Shown here: positions 1-6,362 of the stretch, piece after piece
How the letters are laid out: every line of letters starts with the position of its first letter
Numbering within the stretch: the first letter of the stretch is position 1
Assembly: GCA_030630015.1 (NCBI GenBank)
Contig: DAOVNV010000030.1
Coordinates: 1-14,259, forward strand
From: Desulfuromonadales bacterium
GTDB lineage: Bacteria; Desulfobacterota; Desulfuromonadia; Desulfuromonadales; BM103
Direction: 5' to 3'
DNA: 14,259 nucleotides
The notes under the pieces: generated by a model
What the model was told of the DNA's origin: nothing
The model's input: only the letters and a program-made list of their open reading frames with translations
The model's database searches: none
Made by a program: the position numbers and the translations under genes

Positions 1-549
1 CAGGGCAAAAAACAGGCCCCGCCAGAGTTGTGGAATCTTCCCTTCACTGAGAAAAATCACGTCTTCCTGAACATCCAGACCCGTATCCCGAGCCAGTTCC
101 AGCAGTTTGGTTCGGTTGCCTTTGGCGATCAGGCCGGAAACTAGCATGCCGGTGATTTCCTGACGGGCCTGGAATTCGGCCGCATGTTCTTCGCGAAAAG
201 CGGTCTGCTCTTCCTCCGTTTCCGGAGTGAAATGATAGCCGCGCACCAGTTCCAGAGTATGGGGATTGCGGGTTTCAACCAGAACGCGGATCTCTTCCTG
301 GTTCGGGTCTGAGAGCAGGGGGACCAGCAAGGCCTCGAGTTCAATGGTGCCGGACGTGGAGATAGCACGGTCGAGGTCCATGTAGCCGTCGCTGACTTTC
401 AACCATTCGGTGGGAGCGCCGCTGTTTGCCAACGTTGCTATGTCTATGCTGGTGGGAACGCGGTTGCGCCACCAGACGCTGAGGTCGTTGATGCCCAGGA
501 ATAAAAGGACGGCACTTACGGCGATCAGGGTAACTCGGAATCGTTTCAT
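1..549 (-). CDS. Unrecognised membrane-anchored protein, C-terminus outside window
   Basis: An open frame runs from an ATG at 547-549 on the minus strand to the window edge: 183 codons and no stop. Residues 7-23 form one hydrophobic segment (VTLIAVSAVLLFLGI) after a short basic start (MKRFR), so this is a membrane anchor or uncleaved signal. The following ~140 residues are hydrophilic and rich in Glu, with helical stretches such as ETEEEQTAFREEHAAEF. Hydrophobic character returns at about residue 175 (LWRGLFFAL), which suggests a second membrane segment beyond the edge. This points to two membrane helices around an extracytoplasmic domain. I do not recognise the family. The ribosome-binding site is weak (CGAGG about 12 nt upstream). 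A strong terminator lies only 28 nt upstream of the start, so expression may depend on read-through from the symporter operon or on a promoter inside the symporter 3' end. Confidence 0.7.
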   Translation of the reverse strand, partial: MKRFRVTLIAVSAVLLFLGINDLSVWWRNRVPTSIDIATLANSGAPTEWLKVSDGYMDLDRAISTSGTIELEALLVPLLSDPNQEEIRVLVETRNPHTLELVRGYHFTPETEEEQTAFREEHAAEFQARQEITGMLVSGLIAKGNRTKLLELARDTGLDVQEDVIFLSEGKIPQLWRGLFFAL

Positions 550-577
550 GTTATTTGCATGCCTCGGTTTCGGTGAT

Positions 578-615
578 AAAAAAAGGTGGGGTTGCCTTGT
601 GGCAACCCCACCTTT
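578..615 (-). terminator. Rho-independent terminator of the symporter operon
   Basis: A perfect 15-bp stem pairs 582-596 with 601-615 around the 4-nt loop TTGT. Read on the minus strand, the stem is followed by a run of seven T (complement of A578-A584; the last three lie in the stem). It sits 33 bp downstream of the symporter stop codon and is oriented to end that transcript. Confidence 0.92.
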
Positions 616-648
616 ATTAACAGATCATGTTATTTCAAGCAAGTGAGA

Positions 649-2580
649 TCAGGCCTTTGCCGTACCTTCCTCAGGGATTCCCTTTTTCTGGGTCATCAGA
701 GAAACGACAACCAGGGCGATGAAACTGGCCGGGATCGAGATGGCTGCCGGGCTGTTGAAGGCAACCGGTGCATCCTGGGGCAGCAGGCCGTAACGTACCC
801 ACATGTCCGGCGAGATTAGGATCAGGCCAAGAGCCGAAGTCAGACCGACCATGATCGAGGCGGCTATGCCTTTGGCGGTGGTCTTCTTCCAGAACAGGAG
901 CATCAGGATGGCCGGCAAGTTGGCGCTGGCGGCCACTGCAAAGGCCCAGCCGACCAGGAAGGAAACGTTCATCCCCTCAAAAATGATACCAAGGTAGATG
1001 GCGATGCAGCCGATCACCATGGCCGAGACCTTGCCGGCCCTGACCTTGGTTTTTTCCGACATGTTCATGCCGAGGAAATTGTCCATCAGGTCGTGGGCAA
1101 TGGCGCCGGCCGATGCGACGATCAGGCCGGAAACCGTGCCGAGCACGGTCGCAAAGGCAAGCGACGAGATGACTGCAAACAGGACGACGCCGAATGAAAG
1201 TGCCAGCAGCGGTGCCGACATGTTGTTGTCGGTCAGGTTGATGACACCGTTGGTCATGGCGCCCAGCCCCATGAAAAGGGTCAGGACATAAAAGAAGCCG
1301 ATCGCTGCGATGCCGACGATCGTTGACTTACGTGCGGCGGCCTGGCTCGGTACCGTGTAGTAACGGATCAGGATGTGGGGCAGGGCCGCGGTGCCGCAGA
1401 ACAGGGCCAGCATCAGGGAGATAAAGTTGAATTTCTGGGTTGCTGACGCGTTGTCTACCTTGAACTTCAGGCCGGGACGCAGGATACGGCTGCCCGGGGT
1501 CGGCTTCTGGTAAAAGACGGTAATCTTGTTGGCGCCGTCCATGATGTACTTCTTGCCCCACAGAACCACAGTGCTGTCCTTGAAGCGGCTCAGGTAGGCG
1601 AGAGGCCCGAGCGCACCGGTCGAGGCAAGTTCCTTGCCGTCTATGGTGATTTCCTTGACATGCCCGACGGCGAAGAACTTGCCATCTTCCTTGGCGGAGC
1701 CGTTGTACAGCTTGGTGCCGTCAACCATCTGGGTGACATAAAGGGTTTCGGCCAGGGCGTAGCCGTCGGCGTTTTCTTTAAGGTGCCAGACTGATTCCAC
1801 ACCATTCTGCGCAAGCTTTACGAAGCCAGCTTTGCCGAATTCGGACTCGGGACCCGCAACAACATCATAGCCGGCAACCTGTAATGTACCGTCTGTGGCT
1901 ACGATGGCCTGGAGGGTCTGGAATTCATGATAGGCCTTGGTGCCGCCCTGGTCCGGGTCGGTCCCGAGACCACGGGTCAACACAGCGATGACCACGATGG
2001 TCGAGCAGATTAGCAGTAAGCCACCCTTGAAAAACTGGACATAAGTGGTCGACGCCATGCCGGCCGTAGCCACGATGATTGTGACGACGATGCCGACGAT
2101 GCAGACTCCGACCCAGTGCGGCATACCGAGCAGCGGTTGAACCAGAACGCCGGCGCCGACCATCTGCGGGATCAGGTAAAAAACCGAAACGACCAGGGTC
2201 GAGATCGCCGCTGTCAACTGGATGCCCTTGGAGTTGAACTTGGAGTCCAGGGCGTCGGTGAAGGTGAATTTGCCGAGGCGCTTCATCGGTTCGGCCACCA
2301 GGAACAGGGCCACCATCCAGCCGGCGAGGTAGCCGATGGCATACATCCAACCATCGAAACCGGCTGTGGCGATCATGCCGCAGATGCCGAGGAAAGAAGC
2401 TGCTGAGAGATAGTCGCCGGCAAATGCAATGCCGTTGACTGCCCAGTGGATGTTGCCGCCCGCCGCATAGTAGCCGGCGGCCGTAGTCGTCCGGCGAGCC
2501 ATGTAAAAAGACAGGCCGAGGACAAAGACGACAAAAAAGATAAACAGGCCGATGGCCAGGGGGGATTGTGTATATACCAT
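649..2580 (-). CDS. Sodium:solute symporter, ActP-like (probably acetate/organic acid)
   Basis: A 643-residue member of the SSS (solute:sodium symporter) family, expected to bring a monocarboxylate, most likely acetate, across the inner membrane with Na+. The protein shows about 13 membrane segments; the first is residues 7-27, followed by the conserved AAGGNIHWAVNGIAFAGDYLSAASFLG region at 39-65 and PHILIRYYTVPS at 401-412. It is longer than the ~550 residues of E. coli ActP because of a hydrophilic block at about 204-384, between segments 6 and 7. If the N-terminus faces the periplasm, as is usual for the family, this block is periplasmic. The start ATG has a good GGAGGAG site 8 nt upstream. 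It follows the DUF485 gene by 15 bp, so the two form an operon, as yjcH-actP do in enterobacteria. Substrate assignment is inference. Confidence 0.93.
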   Translation of the reverse strand: MVYTQSPLAIGLFIFFVVFVLGLSFYMARRTTTAAGYYAAGGNIHWAVNGIAFAGDYLSAASFLGICGMIATAGFDGWMYAIGYLAGWMVALFLVAEPMKRLGKFTFTDALDSKFNSKGIQLTAAISTLVVSVFYLIPQMVGAGVLVQPLLGMPHWVGVCIVGIVVTIIVATAGMASTTYVQFFKGGLLLICSTIVVIAVLTRGLGTDPDQGGTKAYHEFQTLQAIVATDGTLQVAGYDVVAGPESEFGKAGFVKLAQNGVESVWHLKENADGYALAETLYVTQMVDGTKLYNGSAKEDGKFFAVGHVKEITIDGKELASTGALGPLAYLSRFKDSTVVLWGKKYIMDGANKITVFYQKPTPGSRILRPGLKFKVDNASATQKFNFISLMLALFCGTAALPHILIRYYTVPSQAAARKSTIVGIAAIGFFYVLTLFMGLGAMTNGVINLTDNNMSAPLLALSFGVVLFAVISSLAFATVLGTVSGLIVASAGAIAHDLMDNFLGMNMSEKTKVRAGKVSAMVIGCIAIYLGIIFEGMNVSFLVGWAFAVAASANLPAILMLLFWKKTTAKGIAASIMVGLTSALGLILISPDMWVRYGLLPQDAPVAFNSPAAISIPASFIALVVVSLMTQKKGIPEEGTAKA

Positions 2581-2595
2581 TGTCTCGCTCCTCCG

Positions 2596-2862
2596 TTACT
2601 GGTTCATCCGCTTTTCAGCAGCGGTGCAGAAGTGGTTGTAGATAATCGCAAGAACCAGTGCGAATACGATCAGGCCCATGCCGTAAACCACGGCTAAGGT
2701 TTGGCCGAAGATGACTTTCTGCATCAGCGCCCGGCTGACCGCGTTGATGCCCACGAAAGCGGCGTAGACAAGCGTGTAAACAATAAACATTGAGACGCCC
2801 AGTTTTGTCTTGTAACTGGTCGCATCATCCTTACCCAATTTGACTGCAGGTCCATGTCCCAT
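2596..2862 (-). CDS. DUF485 (YjcH-like) inner-membrane protein
   Basis: An 88-residue protein with two predicted membrane helices (about 23-43 and 56-77) joined by a short loop. Both ends are charged (N-terminal KLGKDDATSYKTK; C-terminal AAEKRMNQ). The GQTLAVVYGMGLIVFALVLAIIYN stretch fits the DUF485 family, whose members lie next to ActP-type acetate symporters. Its role is not established; it is usually taken as an accessory protein of the symporter. The start ATG is supported by a GAGGGAGA site 8 nt upstream. It is the first gene of the operon; the symporter's ribosome-binding site lies in the 15-bp gap after its stop codon. The alternative small-subunit family DUF4212 fits less well. Confidence 0.88.
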   Translation of the reverse strand: MGHGPAVKLGKDDATSYKTKLGVSMFIVYTLVYAAFVGINAVSRALMQKVIFGQTLAVVYGMGLIVFALVLAIIYNHFCTAAEKRMNQ

Positions 2863-2908
2863 AGTGTGTGTCTCCCTCTTGAGTGTTATTGCCTATGTTC
2901 TCTCCGAA

Positions 2909-2925
2909 ATTACTACATGTGTAAT
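2909..2925. promoter_or_regulatory. Candidate operator palindrome upstream of DUF485-symporter operon
   Basis: ATTAC-TACATGT-GTAAT has 5-bp inverted arms around a 7-nt centre that itself contains the palindrome ACATGT. It lies 47 bp upstream of the DUF485 start codon, inside the expected leader or promoter, so it may bind a dimeric regulator. No regulator is identified. Confidence 0.3.
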
Positions 2926-3008
2926 ACGTCGGGCCAAAAAAAGAACAAACCCGTAATGGTTGTCATTCAGCTGTTGGGAAAGCGCTACGCTCCCTTCTGG
3001 TAAAATAA

Positions 3009-3038
3009 ATCATACAATGCGAATATAATGAATGGTAA
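3009..3038 (-). promoter_or_regulatory. Candidate sigma70 promoter for DUF485-symporter operon
   Basis: On the minus strand TTACCA (3038-3033) and TATGAT (3014-3009) are separated by 18 nt. The -10 box matches 5 of 6 consensus bases and the -35 box 4 of 6. The leader to the DUF485 start would be about 140 nt. The area is A+T rich, so a chance match is possible. Confidence 0.3.
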
Positions 3039-3468
3039 TTTATCCAATATGTTAGCTTTAAGAATTTGCTATATAATACGTCGTTCTAAAAAGAAGTCAA
3101 TAAAAAATTTTAATAAACTATGCGTTTCATCTGGTGAAACAAACTGGGCGGTCGGGACATTACATAAATCACCTTATGCGAAAAAATAACCTATAGGGTG
3201 TTTAGAAAAGTGTTCTACCTGATATGGGAAAAGAAGTCAAATAGGTTTTTTGTGTGAGTTCTATTAGAAGAAAACAGAAAAGAAGCTGTGAGGTTAGATG
3301 AAAATACGACGCTTTTTGCAGTAGGCACGGAGGACTGTTTCAGCCTGGTGCAGAAGTGATAGTTTCATGTTGCGGGTTTTGAGTGCCAAGATCGAAATCC
3401 TTTTCTGTCCTCATCAGCGTCTATGGTATAAATGAACACACTCCCGGTGAATGAAAGGTGTGCAGTTG

Positions 3469-3660
3469 ATGATCAAGTATAAGGTTGTAGAGATCTCTGT
3501 GGTTACCGATGATACCATCGAGGAGGCGCTGAATACCTGGACATCTCGGGGGTGGCAATTCGACAGTCTCCAGTTTGCGATGCGCGAAGCCAGCAAACGT
3601 CCCGCTATGGCCTTTGTTTTGTTTGTCAGGGATGACGGCCCGGGATCAAAGGCAGGATAA
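3469..3660 (+). CDS. Small DUF4177-like protein
   Basis: A 63-residue soluble protein beginning MIKYKVVEISVVTDD, with the WxxRGWQFDSLQFAM pattern (residues 24-38) and a final strand AMAFVLFVR (46-54). A short beta strand, a helix (EEALNTW), then paired strands is the expected DUF4177 layout, and the YKVVE start and GW motif fit that family. The biochemical role of the family is unknown. I chose the ATG at 3469 because AAAGGTG lies 8 nt before it and the YKVVE strand normally begins close to the N-terminus; an ATG at 3451 would add six residues but has no good ribosome-binding site. The stop codon TAA abuts the stop codon of the convergent zinc-ribbon gene with no bases between. Confidence 0.72.
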   Translation: MIKYKVVEISVVTDDTIEEALNTWTSRGWQFDSLQFAMREASKRPAMAFVLFVRDDGPGSKAG

Positions 3661-3837
3661 TCAGTCGTCCCACTCTTCCTTGTCTTTGAAGATGATGGTG
3701 TGCCGGGGGTCCGATGATTGCGTAGCGCCGCAGAGTTGACAGGTTGGCTCATCAGGCTCGTCTTCCATGGTTTCCACGTTAGCCAGTTCCAACGGTTTTC
3801 CACTGCAGGTACAGTACCATTTCCGGGTTACAGTCAT
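3661..3837 (-). CDS. Small acidic zinc-ribbon-like protein (CxC...CxxC)
   Basis: A 58-residue protein with Cys9-x-Cys11 and Cys33-x-x-Cys36, two cysteine knuckles 21 residues apart that can bind one metal ion, most likely zinc. The linker (ETMEDEPDEP) and the C-terminus (KDKEEWDD) are strongly acidic. There is no membrane segment or signal. The start at 3837 has an excellent AAGGAGG site 6 nt upstream; an in-frame upstream start would add 28 residues without such a site. The family is not one I can name; similar small proteins occur in Geobacter-type genomes, from memory. Function is unknown; binding of a partner or nucleic acid would be a guess. Confidence 0.75.
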   Translation of the reverse strand: MTVTRKWYCTCSGKPLELANVETMEDEPDEPTCQLCGATQSSDPRHTIIFKDKEEWDD

Positions 3838-3980
3838 GGCTGCCTCCTTGTCAAGATGATGATTCGATTCTTTTGGTTCCCTAAGCATAATCAAGTATGG
3901 CAGGGTTTCGGGAAGAGGCAAGAGCCTAACGGGGAGAAGCAGTTCTGGGTGTTGAGTGATGAATGAGCGGGCAGAGAATG

Positions 3981-3999
3981 GCTAGAGGCCTAGCTTTTT
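3981..3999 (+). terminator. Weak terminator-like hairpin
   Basis: GCTAG (3981-3985) pairs with CTAGC (3990-3994) around AGGC, followed by five T and then GTT. The stem is short. It could end plus-strand transcripts reading through from the DUF4177-like gene. Confidence 0.35.
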
Positions 4000-4018
4000 G
4001 TTCGTTATGAGTGCTCGA

Positions 4019-4047
4019 CTGGCAATCTCCCCAATTTCATCTATAAT
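4019..4047 (+). promoter_or_regulatory. Candidate sigma70 promoter of HAD phosphatase
   Basis: CTGGCA (4019-4024, 4 of 6 to TTGACA) and a perfect TATAAT (4042-4047) are separated by 17 nt. Transcription would start near 4054, giving a leader of about 107 nt that carries the 4090-4108 inverted repeat. Confidence 0.45.
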
Positions 4048-4089
4048 TCTTCATCTGCAAATTGCACCAACAATCTGCAACCTGCTTGA

Positions 4090-4108
4090 CGTCTCCATCC
4101 CAGAGACG
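4090..4108. promoter_or_regulatory. Inverted repeat in HAD phosphatase leader
   Basis: CGTCTC and GAGACG form a perfect 6-bp stem around the 7-nt loop CATCCCA, about 50 nt before the start codon and downstream of the candidate promoter. It may be a leader hairpin or an operator; no U-run follows, so it is not a terminator. Confidence 0.3.
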
Positions 4109-4160
4109 ATGAAACAGCCACTCATTGTCTAATAATGGCTTAAATTGTTACAGGTAGATC

Positions 4161-4946
4161 ATGAGCGAACGCAATTATTACCGCGGCTATATCTTCGACC
4201 TGGATGGTACTATTTATCTGGGAGAGAAGGTTATCCCCGGCGCTCCGAAAATAATTGCCAGCTTGAGACAGCAGGGTTGCAGGGTAATCTTTCTTTCCAA
4301 TAAACCATTACAGCCGCGGAAAATCTATGCCCAGAAGCTGACTCAGCTGGGTATCCCAACAGCCACAGACGAAGTGATCAACTCGTCCCTGGTGTTGATC
4401 CGGTATCTGCTGAGAGAGATGCCTGCGGCCACTGTCTTTGCCATTGGTGAAACACCCTTACTGGACGAACTGGCTGCTGCTGGTATCTCTCTTAGCGACA
4501 CGCCAGAAAAAATTGACGTGGTTGTTGCCAGCTTCGATCGCACCTTCGATTATCGCAAATTGAATATTGGCTTCCAGGCCCTCCGCCTGGGAGCGCGTTT
4601 CCTTGCTACCAACGCTGACCGCGCCTGTCCCATAGATAGGGGCGAAATTCCAGATGCCGCCGCCGTGATTGGCGCTTTGGAAGGATGCAGTGGGCGAAAG
4701 GTAGAACTGGTAGCGGGGAAGCCGTCTTCTTTGATTGTAGAAACAGCTCTCGAACGCTTGGGGCTGCAAGCGGACGATTGTCTGATGATCGGAGATCGTC
4801 TGGAGACCGACATACTGATGGGGAAAAATGCTGGTATGGCAACCGCACTGGTATTCACAGGAGTCACCCAGCAAGAGGATTTGCCCCATTCAAGTATTCA
4901 ACCAGACTACATTTTAGAAAGTGTGGCGGATATACTGAACATTTAG
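4161..4946 (+). CDS. HAD-IIA family sugar/nucleotide phosphatase (NagD-like)
   Basis: A 261-residue cytosolic phosphatase with the complete HAD set: motif I FDLDGT with nucleophile Asp13 and acid/base Asp15; motif II Ser46 in LSNKP; motif III Lys187 in AGKPSS; motif IV GDRLETD with Asp212 and Asp217 for Mg2+. The stretch FDRTFDYRKL at 125-134 and ATNADRACP at 149-157 belong to the C2B cap typical of HAD-IIA enzymes (NagD, 4-nitrophenylphosphatase, phosphoglycolate phosphatase), and the length is normal. Substrate is not decidable from sequence; UMP, phosphoglycolate or a sugar phosphate are family precedents. The start ATG has only a weak CAGGTAG site. It is a single-gene unit. Its stop codon TAG lies at the edge of the tandem repeat pair that follows. 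Confidence 0.9.
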   Translation: MSERNYYRGYIFDLDGTIYLGEKVIPGAPKIIASLRQQGCRVIFLSNKPLQPRKIYAQKLTQLGIPTATDEVINSSLVLIRYLLREMPAATVFAIGETPLLDELAAAGISLSDTPEKIDVVVASFDRTFDYRKLNIGFQALRLGARFLATNADRACPIDRGEIPDAAAVIGALEGCSGRKVELVAGKPSSLIVETALERLGLQADDCLMIGDRLETDILMGKNAGMATALVFTGVTQQEDLPHSSIQPDYILESVADILNI

Positions 4947-4947
4947 C

Positions 4948-5079
4948 GTAACTATTCAGCATCTCAGCGAGGGCATGTGTCTACAGCCATTGCCTGCGTC
5001 CAATGTTGTCACTTAACTTCCCGCAAGCAACAGCTATAGCCCACATGCTGTGCGGTTAGTCAGGCAGCTGAATAGTTAC
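4948..5079. repeat. Structured 132-bp repeat, copy 1 (MITE-like)
   Basis: This copy begins with GTAACTATTCAGC (4948-4960) and ends with its exact reverse complement GCTGAATAGTTAC (5067-5079), a perfect 13-bp terminal inverted repeat. Internal arms GCATGTG (from 4973) and CACATGC (from 5042) extend the fold, and CATTG/CAATG (4988-4992 and 5001-5005) can close an inner hairpin. It has no coding capacity. It begins two bases after the stop codon of the phosphatase gene. Confidence 0.9.
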
Positions 5080-5087
5080 AATGATTG

Positions 5088-5220
5088 GTAACTACTCAGC
5101 ATTTCAGTGAGGGCATGTGGTCTACAGCTATTGCCTGCGTCCAATGTTGTCACTTAGCTTCCCGCAAACAACAGCTATAGCCCACATGCTGTGTGGTTAG
5201 TCAGACAGCCGAATAGTTAT
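5088..5220. repeat. Structured 133-bp repeat, copy 2 (direct repeat of copy 1)
   Basis: This copy is in the same orientation as copy 1 after an 8-bp spacer and matches it at 122 of 133 aligned positions (ten substitutions, one single-base indel). Its terminal repeats have drifted (GTAACTACTCAGC against GCCGAATAGTTAT), but a 17-nt internal arm at 5113-5129 pairs with 5173-5189 at 15 of 17 positions, so the folded shape is kept. CATTTA follows directly at 5221-5226 and also precedes copy 1 at 4940-4945. Confidence 0.9.
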
Positions 5221-5231
5221 CATTTAACTTG

Positions 5232-5268
5232 AAAACCGCCCCTGCTGAATATTGCCGGGACGGTTTTT
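5232..5268. terminator. Bidirectional rho-independent terminator (HAD gene / trpS)
   Basis: The 14-nt arms 5232-5245 and 5254-5267 pair with two mismatches around an 8-nt loop. The stem has A4 at the left base and T4 plus one further T at the right, so it can end transcripts from both directions. It lies 28 bp beyond the trpS stop codon and, without the repeats, would lie close to the phosphatase stop codon. Confidence 0.85.
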
Positions 5269-5295
5269 GAGGGTATTAAGAATGTGCGGGATTGA

Positions 5296-6261
5296 TCAGT
5301 AGATCAGCCCGGTTTTCTTACGAACCTTCCTGAGGGTTTTTGCTGCGGCGTGGCGTGCCTTTTGCGCCCCTTGTGCAAGGATGTTTCGTATAGCATCAGG
5401 GTCTGCCAGTAGCTCACGTCGCTTCTCGGTGTGAGGGGCAAAGTAGTCGCGAACCGTTTCGAACAGCTCCTGTTTGACATGTCCGAACGCCAGCCCGCCG
5501 GCCCGGTAGCGCTGTCGCAAGGCCTGGTCCTGCTCTTCAGTCATGAACAGGCGGAAAATCTTGTAGACATTGCAGACATCAGGATCCTTGGGTTCTTCCA
5601 CGTCAATCGGGGCTGTAACGATACGCATGATCTGCTTGCGCAGGACTTTATCCTCAGCAAAGAAATCGATAGTATTGCCGTAGCTCTTGCTCATCTTTTG
5701 GCCGTCGAGCCCGGGCACGGTGGCGACCTCATCATCGATTTCCGGCTCGGGAATGGTAAAGATGTCGCCATACTCGTTGTTGAACTTGATAGCGATATCA
5801 CGGGCCACTTCGACATGCTGCTTCTGATCCTTGCCAATCGGAACCTTGTTGCTCTGGAACATCAGGATATCGGCAGACATCAGCACCGGGTAGGCGAAAA
5901 GGCCGTGGTTGGCTGCGATGCCCTTGGTGATCTTGTCCTTGTAGCTGTGGCAACGTTCCAAGAGTCCCATTGGAGTGAAATTTGACAGAATCCAGGCCAG
6001 CTCCTGGACTTCAGGGACGTCGGATTGCACCCAGAAAGTGCTCTTGTCAGGATCCATGCCGAGGGCCAGGAAGTTAGCAGCCGCTTCCAGGGTGCCGCGC
6101 GCCAGCGCCTTGCCGTCGCTGAGCGAGGTCTGGGCATGGTAGTTAGCGATGAAGCAGAACAGTTCTTCATGCTCCTGGTAATCGATCATCTTCTGCATCA
6201 TGCCGAAGTAGTTGCCGAGGTGCAGGGAGCCGGAAGGCTGGATGCCGGATAAGACACGCAT
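5296..6261 (-). CDS. trpS: Tryptophanyl-tRNA synthetase
   Basis: A 321-residue class I synthetase that charges tRNA-Trp in the cytosol. It opens MRVLSGIQPSGSLHLGNYFG, with the HIGH-type motif HLGN at 14-17. KMSKS is intact at 189-193, and the adenylate-site motif GKDQKQHVEVARD is at 143-155. Length is near the ~330 usual for bacterial TrpRS. I chose the ATG at 6261, preceded by GGAG 6 nt upstream; a TTG four codons earlier would place the ribosome-binding site inside the gene. It ends at a strong bidirectional terminator. It is separated from lon by 152 bp carrying two REP-like palindromes and no T-box that I can see. Confidence 0.97.
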   Translation of the reverse strand: MRVLSGIQPSGSLHLGNYFGMMQKMIDYQEHEELFCFIANYHAQTSLSDGKALARGTLEAAANFLALGMDPDKSTFWVQSDVPEVQELAWILSNFTPMGLLERCHSYKDKITKGIAANHGLFAYPVLMSADILMFQSNKVPIGKDQKQHVEVARDIAIKFNNEYGDIFTIPEPEIDDEVATVPGLDGQKMSKSYGNTIDFFAEDKVLRKQIMRIVTAPIDVEEPKDPDVCNVYKIFRLFMTEEQDQALRQRYRAGGLAFGHVKQELFETVRDYFAPHTEKRRELLADPDAIRNILAQGAQKARHAAAKTLRKVRKKTGLIY

Positions 6262-6280
6262 TATTATCTCCAATTTCTAA

Positions 6281-6304
6281 GGGACAAAATTGAATTTCGT
6301 TCCC
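6281..6304. repeat. REP-like palindrome, degenerate copy
   Basis: GGGACAAAATT (6281-6291), a central G, then AATTTCGTTCCC (6293-6304) form an imperfect palindrome with one mismatch and one bulged base. It resembles the perfect palindrome at 6363-6389 (GGGAC..AATT / AATT..GTCCC pattern), so the two look like one family. It lies in the trpS leader, 20 bp from its start codon. Confidence 0.6.
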
Positions 6305-6362
6305 GGAATTGTCGGATTAAATTCTTCCCCGTGTTGCTGCAGGCAGGACAACCTAACAGAAG

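Larger units (their letters stand above)
2863..3468. other. Long intergenic region, partly very A+T rich
   Basis: There is no convincing gene here. Bases 3001-3300 are about 31 percent G+C by direct count, and 3001-3120 only about 21 percent, against clearly G+C-richer genes on either side. Visible structure includes a 10-bp direct repeat TAATACGTCG at 2922-2931 and 3074-3083, a direct repeat AAAGAAGTCAA ending at 3100 and 3240, the hairpin GTTTCA/TGAAAC at 3124-3140, the palindrome CCTATAGG at 3190-3197, and a GGG-AGCG/CGCT-CCC hairpin at 2976-2994. The region probably holds the promoters of the divergent genes. Confidence 0.6.
3838..4160. other. Intergenic region upstream of HAD phosphatase
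   Basis: This 323-bp stretch has no convincing gene. It contains the putative leader of the zinc-ribbon gene, a weak terminator-like hairpin at 3981-3999, a good sigma70 promoter candidate at 4019-4047, two copies of ATCTGCAA (about 4054 and 4074), and a 6-bp inverted repeat at 4090-4108. A short plus-strand frame at 3718-3966 overlaps the zinc-ribbon gene and is not credible. Confidence 0.6.

Noticed and set aside
3297..3323. Tiny frame MKIRRFLQ preceded by GAGG, as a leader peptide
   Set aside because: Eight codons in an A+T-rich gap with no attenuator after it; a chance frame is the simpler explanation.
4948..5220. Tandem repeats as integron attC sites or a short CRISPR array
   Set aside because: The ends do not give the attC core pattern (RYYYAAC/GTTRRRY) in the needed positions, and no gene cassette lies between copies. 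The units are far too long and the spacer (8 bp) too short for CRISPR.
5431..5985. 184-codon plus-strand open frame opposite trpS
   Set aside because: It lies wholly inside trpS, which has every family motif. The translation has no recognisable domain and is a shadow of G+C-biased codons.
6262..6273. TTG start four codons upstream in trpS
   Set aside because: It would absorb the GGAG ribosome-binding site into the coding region; the ATG at 6261 gives the usual MRVLSGIQPSG opening.
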